DNA of 64,000 nucleotides, taken from Beverwykella pulmonaria (taxonomy: Eukaryota; Ascomycota; Dothideomycetes; Pleosporales; Melanommataceae). The position numbers and the translations under genes are program-made. Below the pieces are notes generated by a model that saw only the letters and a program-made list of their open reading frames with translations, searched no databases and was not told where the DNA came from. Positions 34,001-44,263 of the stretch are shown here, in pieces. The stretch is from NCBI GenBank assembly GCA_001599595.1, contig BCHH01000002.1:1826053-1890052 (forward strand), given 5' to 3'. Positions within the stretch are counted from its first letter, which is position 1, and the number at the start of each line of letters is the position of its first letter.

Positions 34001-34504
34001 GTCACAGTCTCCAAGGCGAGTCCGTATGGTCAGTAAGGTCTCTATGTGCTGCCGACCGTAGTATTCTTCTTCGTCATCAAGATCTCTCGGCACCATCTGC
34101 TTCCACTCTCGTTCATCGCCATTCAAAATCGCAAGACCACCATTCCATAGCTGTTCGACTGTTCTCTCGTCATTTGGCCGAGGTGGGTATTTGATGATTC
34201 TTCTCCAAGAATTGTAGTTGGCTTTGGCACGTTGTTGTTCAGGCGTCTCCTCGGCCCTAGATGGTCGCTCTTTGGATATCCGCTCACCACCTCCCCTTGG
34301 CGAAAGATCATGGGAGAACTTGCATGTTGAGCCAAACTTGCACAAGCCAGTTTCCTGAAAATATCGACATATTCCTTGGTCTGTCCGGTGCCTTCCCGAT
34401 CCTCCCCTTGCCCCACGCCAGCTGTTGCCTCTTCCAAATCTGTTACCGGATCCCCCAAGACGTGTCCCACGAGACCATGGGTCCATGGCACTCGACTGAA
34501 CCAT
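28001..34504 (-). pseudogene. ZNFX1-like SF1 helicase with CCCH, NFX1 and RZ zinc fingers, interrupted at Walker A
   Basis: Readable blocks on the minus strand are 34504-32468, 32204-32131, 32082-28311 and 28126-28001; introns are 32083-32130 (48 bp) and 28127-28310 (184 bp). Together they would encode about 2002 residues. In order: an N-terminal CCCH finger (CRYFQETGLCKFGSTCKFSH), a large helical region, then SF1 helicase motifs (GPPGTGKS, CEEAGEVMEP, QRRMRPEIS, TVDNFQGEEAK, NRINVLLSRAQHG). Next come a row of NFX1-type Cys fingers and a terminal RZ finger (CANGHPFAIGECG with CPECGAPIGG). This is the ZNFX1 architecture (fission yeast Hrr1, human ZNFX1), linked to RNA silencing and RNA sensing. 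Between GKS and YLGIQLMKVL lie 263 bp (32205-32467) with stops in the reading frame and no good GT-AG solution. Either this allele is disrupted or the segment is removed by unusual splicing. Both flanking frames are otherwise intact, so the lesion looks recent. Confidence 0.8.
32205..32467. mobile_element. 263-bp repeat-built insertion in the helicase Walker A region
   Basis: Boundaries are set by protein homology (Ser of GKS ends at 32468; Tyr of YLG starts at 32204), so they may shift by a few bases. The segment contains two imperfect tandem duplications. The first is a 31-bp unit at 32404-32434 and 32435-32465. The second is a purine-rich unit of about 40 bp at 32207-32245 and 32272-32313. 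TTTTAGACG and CGTCTAAAA form a 9-bp inverted repeat around the first unit. I find no terminal inverted repeats at the two ends and no clear target-site duplication, so a non-autonomous transposon is only one explanation; an aberrant intron is another. Confidence 0.5.
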
Positions 34505-37047
34505 TGTTAAGATTGACTGATTGAACTTCAGTAAGTGACGTTGTCAATAAACAAGGAAGACAAGGAAAAGATGGGAGGAAAAAAGGGAAAAGAAGCTGGT
34601 TAATATAGGCGATAAGCCATACGCTGAGCCACATACATCAGACAGATAACTTGTACACTATTGGGGGTTCTGTCTCATCAATACACCAATCAACATAGGA
34701 GGAATTCAAATGGGACGGCCGCCGTTAGGCTGGTGTAACGTTCTTTTTGCCATGGGGTCAGATATGATTTGATATTGGATCTCGATGAGATTGTCTCCGC
34801 ATTTGGAGCCACCTTTGTCGTGCTAGCGCAGCGGCGCATGCGGTATTTACCGTGGTTAGCTGCTGAGGTTGTACGATTATCTACACACACGTGTGAGTGC
34901 TCTACTGGATGGTTAGCAGCCTCAGATGTGTCTCTTGTTCGCTACACACGGGTATATGCGATACGTTCTGCAGCAGGAAACTAGTTGGTGGTGGCGAAAT
35001 GCTTCTCTAGCCATAATGGTAGATATGAGTACTAGGAACTATTGTAAGTAGGGGAAGGTGACGTAAAAAGCCAAGGTAATGATCTGGTACCCCTAAGAGA
35101 AGTGGTCCTAGTGTGGTGTCTGGGCTGAAATATCATTGGCTGCGGATGGATGTATCGTTAGCATAGAAGACTCCCTTGAAATTGTAAATGAGGCTTTCTG
35201 CGCGAAATCGTGCAGCATGGCGCGCTCCATGGCCTAGTTATGCTTCACCCGCCTATGTTTGGAAATGATGGTGGGCCGAATATATGCTTACCATAAACAC
35301 TAAGTCTGAGTAGATGGGAAGAAGGTCTACGGATTTCAATTACTTCGCAGTGGCTTAGTGACTTTCGTCCAACTCTTTGCTTAAGTTACTTGCCAGGCTG
35401 ATGTCTAGCAGGCCCTTATGCGCCAAGAAATTCACGGTATGATCTACTTAGCTATCTGTTGGCCATACTTTTAACACAACGAACTATGGTGCATGAATGC
35501 AGACCACCCTATGATGTCGGTTCTGTTTTGTGGTGGTTGAAACATGCTACATTAGTGGTGTTTTGTACGCCTGAGCCATAGTATCCTATCACATACTCGC
35601 TGATACAATTCAGACACAGCAAAATGCCGCTGTAGTCGAAGGAAGAAGAAAGCCAATGGATAAAAGCTAGTGAGCGCGTGTGTGGGTGTTCTGGCCTAAG
35701 TACCTTCTCGTATCATTCCAGTGCTCGCCAGTGATACGGTGGTTGTGCCTTGCTTGAACCAGTAGCTTGCCAGCCAATATATGAAACTTAAGACTAACCA
35801 TATGCACCTAGTTGGCTTATGAACACACGACACACCGGCTGAAACGCCACCGTTATGGTTGACTCATCATGAACTGTTCGCTCAGTGTAGGATGCAAGGC
35901 AAGATAGGTGAATCGATTCCAGACACCAACAACTTGTACGGTAAAAGCAATGTTGGTTACAGTCTACTCGCTCATGAGGAATTCGAAAGCCTATCTAGAT
36001 GGCTCTTTACGTCCAAGTGGAGAGACATACGCAATCTCATTGGAGATGAAAGTGATGTCATGCAGCTAGGCCGTCGCTTGACACCTCCCAAAATCAGCCA
36101 CTTATGCACGTAAAGCAGGAGCTCCAGGGGAATTTTTGAATGCAAGGTGTATAGAATCGGAAGAAATGCCGAAAGGATAAGGTGTATCAGCAGAACTGGA
36201 ACTAGGTAATTAATTATAAGGAAAGACTAGCAATGCGCAAATATGCTATAGAAAGCACCGCGAAGTTTGAGTAATAGTGGCGAAATCCTCAAGTTGACTG
36301 CAGCCAGCTGAGTTACGAAAGCGGGGCACAGCTGAGCAAGGGCCTCAAACCAGTAGCGATGAGAACGACTCCACAACGGGAACTAGAACAAGATCTAATT
36401 GCAGAAGCTTGATCAAGCACGCCCATGTGGACGACAAAAAAGCACCGCACCACAAAAATGCCTTGGCGAAACCTCAACATTATACAAAACCTTAGAAACC
36501 CGTTTGTTTCGGCTATTTACACGATTCAAGCTTCAATACATTACGCACAACTTAAGGCTTGCTAAGGCTTGTTTGTAGTGTTTCAGTTTGCCCAAAATAG
36601 GCCTCGAAATAGAGGTACGAGTGCGCGCTGGTCTAATTCACTCCCACATCTCAATAGCCTGTCAATAGCCATTCCTTTTGAATAACTTCTCTAAGCCTTT
36701 GAGGCATGCTATCGACTCGAATATTTATAAACCTCTGGGAGCTGGTTATCGGTGCGGGGTTTTTGTCATACCCAATGTGCGGGAGCGGTAACAGATGCAC
36801 TATCGGCAGATCCCTAACCACGGATCCTTTGACTCATTCATCTTATTATTCATTGATTGGTCGGTCTTTCATCAGTGGCGCTGAGTTCATTACACATTGT
36901 ATTCATCTTTGCCCTATAGGGTGAAAGAGCGACCTGCGAACCCCGCTTCAGGTGGGCGAGTCGAATTGCTCTACCACCAAGGGATGGTTTCCAAGTTGGG
37001 GAGCACAGCTAGTGAACCGTTGTGTTTCCTCGACGAAACTCCTCGCT
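34505..37047. other. Gene-poor stretch between the ZNFX1-like and deaminase genes
   Basis: These 2.5 kb separate two divergently transcribed genes. The longest internal ORF (35859-36113, 84 codons) has no recognisable motif. The stretch 36400-36700 is AT-leaning with short direct repeats (TAAGGCTTG twice near 36553-36572). An open frame at 36706-36921 is in frame with the deaminase ORF across one TGA and could be an upstream exon or relic. I see no transposase or reverse transcriptase. Confidence 0.5.
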
Positions 37048-39149
37048 ATGTGTGGTGCTGGAACTGCTCCTTGCTCGATGGCATCAAATAATCCCCTGTC
37101 TCCTGTAGTTATCTGCGCTGAGAGCATTGCTCTTCTCCACCTTCTCCATTCCGTTCCTACTCTCCCTTCGCCCAACCCAATTAATGATCTCCCACTTCAA
37201 CGAAGTGGTTATACCTTATCTTTTGCAAGAGAGCGGACTTTAGTTAGCACACTTGCTTTCCTTTCTAATACGAAAGATGACCCCAACCATGTTCCTGCAC
37301 TCTGTGTCAACGAGGAGCCAGAGTCATCATCCCTTAGCGTACTGCTAGCTGTGAACAGAACCAAGTGGAATGATGGCAATCGAGTCCTACAGGAGTTAAA
37401 GTTGGGGTTCGAGAGAATCTTTGCCATCCTATCGGAAGTGTCAAACGGTGGGTAGTTCAGAGTTCTCTTTCTCTTCCTTGCTAATTAGCCTGAGAAGGGG
37501 ACCAGGCTCAAAATTTTGAGGATGACATTTTCACTGCAATTGTCTCCATGTGCTCGCTCCGCATTCTCTGTCGTCTACGACTCGTGGCTAATAAACGGAA
37601 TGTACCAAAGCAACCTATCAAGAAGGTTCTGCAAGAAGCTATAAGCTCCCTTGCACAGCTCGGAAACGAAGAACTGGGCGAACAGCTCCCAGTTGCCACG
37701 TCGTTTGCGGAGAGAGCCAAATGTGTGATAAAACTAGCTGATGCATGGACCAAACACCAAACACTAGCTCGGTTGAAGGATCTAGTAGAAGCTGTCCATC
37801 ATTTGGGGCAGATAGGCACACTTCAAACCTTAGTCAATATCATACCAAACCGTGCTATGTTTTCAGTCTCGAAAAGAAATCTGCTCAACATCGTCACCAA
37901 GGTCACGAGGTACCGGGAAGCTGCTCGATTTCTGTACCGCACAGCAAAGAGGTTTCTTTTGGTACGACAAATGAAGGTCGTACTTATCAATCTACCCGAA
38001 GAAGCTTTCCTGCGGATTCCAGTCGACAAGTATACCCCTAGGCTCGCATCCACAGTTACGAGAATCAGCGCAGTCCATGGAAAGTGGGATCTCGACCGCA
38101 TTTGCCGCTTGATTGGGGTCACGGAAGTGCAAGCGAATGATCAATTTGCCAATCAAACGAAAAAAACATTGAGTAAAGCCAAAGTACATGCCGAAATCCA
38201 GCTTCTCTTCTTTTGTGAACTCAACATTTCCCAGCTGCCACCTCGAGTAGTCTGCTCTAGCAAGGACGCCTGCTTCCTTTGTAACGCTTTCATTCACATG
38301 CATGGAAAGATGCACATGCCTCGACATCATGGGCGATTGTATCCTGGGTGGCGGTTGCCACTTATTCCAAAGCTCAACGACATGGAGTCGAGATTCAATT
38401 CGGCGTTAGAAACAAATATCAGGAACAGCCTCATGACGCTTCTGTCGAGGAACCAGAAGACTGTTTACCCGGATCCGAACGAAAGTACATTACTTACACT
38501 GACCACATCCACATCAACACTGCACAGTTTGGCATTGCCAGAGGCCGTCCGAGGGGAAAGAGAAGTTTTGCAGGCTCATCCAACGGACGAGATGACAGCA
38601 GGACTCAACTCTTTAGAACCACCAAGGATTCAAGCACTTGCCATTTCATCAGAAAATATAGTGAGCGCTAGCTCCACGTTAGGAGTGGAAGCTGCCGCCA
38701 CAGTAGTAAAAGATGTCGTCATAACCGAGCCGTCGAATCAGGTTACTTCGCAAGTGGCTCTTCAGAATTTATATAATTCTCAGACGCTTCTGTCTAAAAA
38801 TACTGCCTCTGACAGTGGGAAACTTGTTCAGGGCAGATTGCTGTCAAACCGTGTTGCAGTCGACCATAAATCACGCCTGTATACCGCAGGGCCCCTTGAG
38901 ATCCACATAGAGTGCGCCATAAACACAATGATAACATCTCCTAAAGGTACTTTGAACGATATTTGTTATAGTATAGAATGGCTTCCGGCCAAAGAAGCGA
39001 AGGAACTGCTGGAATACAAGGCAGCGTCTATCATCGACGCAGAAGCACTGCAGGACGAAACCTCGCATGAGTTAGACAATCAGAATTGTCTCTTTATTAC
39101 CGCTCAGGGGACTGTAGTAAAAGTCCTTCTTCACTCAGACTTTGGTTGA
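37048..39149 (+). CDS. OTT_1508-like deaminase-superfamily protein
   Basis: This matches the fungal OTT_1508-like deaminase group (Pfam-type PF14441, cytidine-deaminase-like fold) as I know it. Exons are 37048-37447 and 37498-39149 with a 50-bp phase-1 intron that contains GCTAATTAG; the product is 683 residues from the ATG at 37048. The start is uncertain: another ATG is at 37078, and the frame is open upstream to 36925 without an ATG. The N-terminal region has the RERTLVSTLAFLSN..DDPNHV and VLLAVN blocks I associate with this family. The deaminase motifs are HAEIQLLFF (His about 363, Glu about 365) and KDACFLCNAFIHMHG (Cys about 391 and 394), the expected zinc site. The last 250 residues are Ser/Thr-rich and variable. 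The substrate is unknown; a nucleic-acid base or nucleotide is inferred from the fold. Confidence 0.8.
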
Positions 39150-39988
39150 CTCGGTAGCAGATACCGCCATACCAGTCTTACCAACGGCACTCTTTTGGGC
39201 GTTGTCGAGCTTGCCTAGTCGGGAGCTATTGTGCTCTACGCTTCCTATTACGGCTAGTAACGGTTCATATTTGTATGCATATGCCGGAGCGGTCGGCTGC
39301 GGGCGCGTAGCTTTCTTGCAGTAGAAGATACGTGTAAGAAAAGACGGGCGGTAAGCTATCTGCGGATGACAGCGGAGTTGAACGCCGAGGGAGATGATTT
39401 CGGGCACCTGAGGCTGTTGTAGTTTCAGCCAGGTGGGGTGCTGGGTATGCAAAGCAAAAATGGACTGGTGTAATGTCTGAAGATTTTGTTGTGTCAGTGT
39501 TCAAAGGCTGGCTTCGGCACTGTCGTTTCTCTCCTTTGGGTTTGGATAGTGCATATATTTCCAGCAATACGGTTGGCGGTCTTTTGGACGGAACTTGCCG
39601 GCCTGAAAAAGATCTTTTGTGGAGCATATTGTAAGTGGATTATGAAGGGGTCTTCGTCTCGAAGAAGGAATAGTCCTCTATTTATATCGCTCTCGACTGT
39701 TGCGTGTACAGAATCGGCAGTCATGAACATTATCAAGGCCTTAGCAGCAGTCTACCGATTTCAGGAACTTTAAGCATTTAATCATTTGCTCTCTGCCAAA
39801 CCCTGCGTAATTATTCTCTTCGGACGTAATGAGAAGCTGTTAGTTCTTGATGATAGTGAATACCAGCCTTGTCCTCGTTAAAATATAGCCCCACCAACCT
39901 CGGCTAGTGCGTCATAGCTCACAAACAACCTCATCTCAAACCTCGACACCTCAATCCACCGTCTGATCCAGTTTTTATTACCGCCGCA
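39150..39988. other. Intergenic region deaminase-ETR1
   Basis: These 839 bases contain the deaminase 3' end and the ETR1 promoter. ORFs of 80-120 codons on the minus strand have no recognisable motif. I see no other feature. Confidence 0.55.
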
Positions 39989-41227
39989 ATGGCATCCAAA
40001 ATCCTACCGCTACCTTCCACCCTCTCCAAATCCTTCCGCACACCCCTCCAATGCCTTCGCCAGCGCCCCGTCCACCCATCTCCTTCCATCCAATGCCAGC
40101 GGCAACGCCGCAACATCTCCGCCTACGGCTACGAACAAGCCAAAGCACTCACATTCTCCGAGTACGGCGACCCACCCTCTGTCCTCTCTCTGCACACACA
40201 CTCCATATCACCCGCGCACGGCAATCTTATGACGCTCCGCTTCCTCGCCTCGCCCATAAACCCCGCAGACATCAATCAAATACAAGGCGTGTACCCGTCA
40301 AAACCGCGCTTCACGACATCCCTCAGCACAGCGTCGCCCATCGCGGTGGCAGGAAACGAGGGCGTGGCGGAGATCATTGCATTGGGGGATAAAGTGAAGA
40401 GTGAGGGGTTCAAGAAGGGGGATTGGGTGATTATGAAGGCCCCTGGATTCGGAACGTGGAGGACGCACGCCTCTGCCACAACCGCAGATGTCGTGAAATT
40501 GGAGGATGCAGCGCGGGAGGGCATAACGCCCATCCAGGCCGGCACTGTCTCGGTAAATCCTTGCACAGCATACCGCATGCTGAAAGACTTCGTCGAACTG
40601 AATGAGGGCGAGTGGTTCATCCAGAACGGGGCGAACTCGGGCGTGGGTCGCGCGGCGATACAATTAGGCAAACAATGGGGGCTCAAGAGCATCAATGTGA
40701 TACGCGCGCGCGACGACCCATCCAAAGAAGACGCGCTCAAGCAAGAATTAACATCCCTCGGCGCCGACGTCGTAATCACAGACGCAGAGCTGCAAAGCCA
40801 GGGGATCCGCGACCGGGCCAAAGAATGGACGAATGGAGGCCGCGCCCCCCTTCGTCTCGCGCTCAACTGCGTAAACGGCAAAGCCGCGACCGCAATGGCG
40901 AAACTGCTCTCTTCCGATTCGCACTTCGTGACGTACGGCGCGATGAGCAAGCAGCCGCTTACGATCCCGGCGTCCATGCTGATTTTCAAAGACATTCATT
41001 TCCATGGGTTTTGGGTGAGTAAGTGGGCGGAGAAGCACCCCGAGGAGAAGAAGAGAACGGTGGAAGATGTCTTGGGATTGATAAGAAAGGGCGAGTTTAA
41101 AGATACGCCAACGGAGGAGATTAGGTGGGAGTGGGAGACGAAGGGGGAGGATTTGATTGAGAGGGTGAAGGATACATTGGAGGGGTATCGGGAGGGGAAA
41201 GGGGTTTTTGTTTTTGGGAAGACGTAA
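39989..41227 (+). CDS. ETR1: Mitochondrial trans-2-enoyl-CoA/ACP reductase
   Basis: This intronless ORF of 412 residues belongs to the medium-chain dehydrogenase/reductase family, Etr1/MECR branch. It performs the last, NADPH-dependent step of mitochondrial type II fatty-acid synthesis, which supplies lipoic-acid precursors and supports respiration. A basic, Ser/Pro/Arg-rich presequence of about 45 residues precedes the core. Key features are NPADINQIQGVYPSKP (with the active-site Tyr), GNEGVAEI, GDWVIMKAPGFGTWRTHA, the cofactor motif NGANSGVGRAAIQLGKQWG (about residue 213), and GFWVSKW near the C-terminus. There are no zinc-binding cysteines, as expected for this non-zinc branch. It may functionally link to GCV2 earlier in the window, since the glycine cleavage system needs lipoate, but the genes are 34 kb apart. 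Confidence 0.95.
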   Translation: MASKILPLPSTLSKSFRTPLQCLRQRPVHPSPSIQCQRQRRNISAYGYEQAKALTFSEYGDPPSVLSLHTHSISPAHGNLMTLRFLASPINPADINQIQGVYPSKPRFTTSLSTASPIAVAGNEGVAEIIALGDKVKSEGFKKGDWVIMKAPGFGTWRTHASATTADVVKLEDAAREGITPIQAGTVSVNPCTAYRMLKDFVELNEGEWFIQNGANSGVGRAAIQLGKQWGLKSINVIRARDDPSKEDALKQELTSLGADVVITDAELQSQGIRDRAKEWTNGGRAPLRLALNCVNGKAATAMAKLLSSDSHFVTYGAMSKQPLTIPASMLIFKDIHFHGFWVSKWAEKHPEEKKRTVEDVLGLIRKGEFKDTPTEEIRWEWETKGEDLIERVKDTLEGYREGKGVFVFGKT

Positions 41228-42007
41228 GGAGGAAGAGAGATTTGGGGGACTCAACGGACAAGGCATGTCAAGGATAAGCTGTTCTGCCTATACGTGGGCT
41301 ACTCCTTATATCCCTCTTCCAGCAGGTAATCCACTTGCTCAGGCTGGGCGAGCCGGACGCGCGCGATACGCGTAGAGATAGACTCTAGTCGTACCTGATC
41401 CGCCTATCCTTGGCAAGCCTGTACTCGAGTTCGTTATGCTGAACTTCAGGTTTGGTTATGTAAGCTTAATCCCCGTACAACGCGTAGTTTCCGTTCTTAC
41501 CCTCCCTTTTACTTGCGTTAGACAAATTTCTTGGTCTATAACATGATCGAGAACCAACATCTTGTCTCAGTCGCAGGCTGTCAAAGGAGCCCTTCACAAG
41601 GGGTTGTCGTTAAAGGTAACATCTCGTGCAAAGATATCGAGTTGGTATAAGTGCTACGGCAACAGGAACATGTATCCCCGCTGTGGCGTTCATTATCCCG
41701 CAGGAGAGCACATGGTCGTGGATGTGGTTGTGAGTCGCGAGTTATCAGAACGCAATGTAGTGGCGGTGGCGGTGCTACTGTGGCGCAACCCTGGGCCGAT
41801 CCCTGCGGGATGACGCAGCGCGCATCAAGGCGACAATAAGTCACGATCGTCATGCATACAGCACAGCGAGACAACTATAGGATGCCCTACTAAACCCTTC
41901 TGTTTTGGCCCGTTTTGTCTTGGAAACTCTCCCCACCACGAACCCACAACATCACATATACAAACTTCACCACCCCACTGGTAGCATCACAGCAGGCGCC
42001 CGCTACC
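41228..42007. other. Intergenic region upstream of the membrane-protein gene
   Basis: These 780 bases hold no recognisable gene. An in-frame ATG at 41915 lies upstream of the start I chose at 42008. I see no repeat. Confidence 0.55.
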
Positions 42008-43470
42008 ATGTCGCTCTCATATTTCAACGTCAAGAAGCTTCGCCGCCAGTCCAAACAGCACGATACTCTCGAGCCAGCTGCGTCTCCCGTCGCCGCCCAA
42101 GTCACTTCCCCCAGCGAAGAGCCCGCAGCCTCACCAGTCCTCGATGATGAAGAGGAGAGGTTCCTCGCGCGTCTTGCGGCCATCGCTCAAGAGCCTGAAG
42201 GCCCAGCACCACCCCTACCAGCGCGCCCCGTCGTGATACTAGACGGTGGAGAGAAGAAAGTCGGCAAAGATGCACAGGAAGCCCTCATGGCTGGCGCAGA
42301 CAGGGTTCCGCTGCCCATGAGCCCTCCCGAGGTCGTAGTGGATAGCGAGAAGGGAGCAGAGAAGGCTGTGGCAGGCACCCCGAGCCACAAGAAGGGCGTC
42401 ATGTCGTATTTTGCACTTGCACAGTCTAAACTCAAGAAAGCAGGGGACAAGTACAAGGACGAGCAGAAGGAGAAGAAGAAAGAGAAGCTGTCAGAGAAGG
42501 AGAGAGAAAAGGCGGCCAATGATCTGCTTGCCGCCGCAGAGTCGTCCAAATCGGCAAACCAGACAGAGGCCGAAAAAGAGACGGAGGATTTGACCAACAT
42601 CCTGGACCAGCTCAACCTCTCCGCTGTCAACAACCGCGTCTTCAGCTTCTCCAAGGAGTCCGAAGAGCTGCTCAACAAGTTCAAGCTTGTCCTCAAGGAC
42701 ATCGTCAATGGCGTACCAACTGCGTACAACGACCTGGAGAAGCTGCTTACGGATTCCGAGGGCCAGCTGAAGAAGATGTACGGAAGTCTGCCTCCCTTCT
42801 TGCAGAACCTGGTGAAGAGCCTGCCCACCAAGATCACCGCCGCCCTTGGCCCAGAAATCCTTGCAGCGCAGGCAGAGAAGCCAGGATTCGACGCCAAACA
42901 GCGAGCATCAGCGTCGGGGCTCAAATCAGCGTCGAAGAGGGCACGGATCCCGAGCCTGAAATCCCTCATCTCGGCAGAGGGCGCAGTAGCCACCATGCTA
43001 AGGTCGATACTCAACTTCCTCAAGCTCAGATTCCCGCTGGCCATGACCGGAACCAATGTCCTTATGAGTCTCGCTGTGTTTTGTAAGTCATCATCCTAAT
43101 ACAGCCCATGAACATGTGCTGACCAGTAACAGTGCTCCTCTTTGTATTCTGGTACTGCCACAAACGCGGCCGCGAAACTCGTCTCGAGAAAGAAGCCCTC
43201 GCAGCAGAAGGAGGCAATCCGGCTCTCGACAGCAGTGCTTCATTTACCGATGACGGCGACTCCTTCCTCGAGAAGAGCACCGAAGGAGAGAGCGGCAAGA
43301 CGAAGGAGAAGGAGAAGGCATCGCCTCCACTCATCATCCACGACGACAAGGAGCCTCCTGCAACGGTGGATGATATGCCGTCTGTCCTGCATTTGCCGGA
43401 CCCAAAGTCGGTGCCACTTCCCGAGACTCCTCAGAAGGAGGAGCCAATGAAGGCTCCGGTGAAGAAGTGA
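42008..43470 (+). CDS. Conserved fungal single-pass membrane protein of unknown function
   Basis: I recognise this only as a conserved fungal protein without known role. Exons are 42008-43082 and 43133-43470 with a 50-bp phase-1 intron that falls inside the membrane helix; the product is 470 residues. I chose the ATG at 42008 (MSLSYFNVKK) over an in-frame one 93 bases upstream because the upstream residues look like leader. The N-terminal 150 residues are Pro/Ser/Glu-rich. A strongly charged coiled-coil segment follows (about 150-200, KEKKKEKLSEKEREKA). Then comes a folded block (about 205-310, with LDQLNLSAVNNRVFSFSKES), and a single hydrophobic helix ending in FVFWYCHKRGR near residue 370. 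The tail is acidic and lysine-rich. Topology and partner are not readable. Confidence 0.8.
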
Positions 43471-44263
43471 AAACAGCGTTGAGTTGGGCGTCCAGCACGT
43501 GACATGAATTCTTGGTTTTAGAATGATATCCCTTTTCCAGTATATTTTGTAATGCGTGGTAATGGCCTTAAGCAGGATTTTTGTTCATGTACATGGATCA
43601 CGCAAAAGCGATTACGCTATATATGCCTCCAGTGTTTAAATTCTAGTCTTCACCCTTTATTTTCATTCCAAGGAAGAATGCTTGTATATTTCAATGCTGC
43701 TCGTGCCCAACGTAGCTAAGTTAAACAGTGTTGTTCAGATCCCATCCCTCTTCCCTTCGCACAATTTCTCCCTGTTCGCACCTCAAGCTTGAAACTCTTG
43801 GCGCTCGGTAGACACTTGAGCATCTCATTCTCTATCATCACTTTCATGTGAGATCAAGAGGTAGCAGGCGTGGTGTCGGCTCTTGAGGATTACTATGAAC
43901 TAGGACAAAGACTAATTAACTCTGCTATGGTAGTTTCCAGTCTCCCGCCATGCGCTATATCGTTCCCTTGAACTGCAGCCCCAGTCACATCTGTGACCAT
44001 GTTGTTGATGCTGAGGGCCTGGCGCGATGCCTATTGAGATGACGTAGCTGGGCTGTGTAAAATTGTAGAAGAATGATCGAGTGAGCAGCTTATTGTCAAG
44101 ATCAACAACTTCAGCGAGAGGTCTACGGGGGTCATCCGAATAGCTATCGTAGCACAATCGCATGGCACGTCTTCGCAGATGTAGTTTTCCAGCAAGCCTT
44201 CCTCTTTCCATGCTGCCGATTGAGGTACAATCCGAGCTCTCGTGCTTAGAATCCTTTCATGCG
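43471..44263. other. Convergent intergenic region
   Basis: These 793 bases lie between the convergent 3' ends of the membrane-protein gene and MED17. A 99-codon minus-strand ORF (44211-43912) has no motif I recognise. I see nothing further. Confidence 0.55.

Noticed and set aside
35859..36113. 84-codon plus-strand ORF in the gene-poor gap
   Set aside because: There is no motif, hydrophobic segment or splice continuation; its length is within chance expectation.
42187..43056. 289-codon minus-strand open frame
   Set aside because: It is exactly antisense to exon 1 of the membrane-protein gene; Ser/Leu/Phe-rich with no motif.
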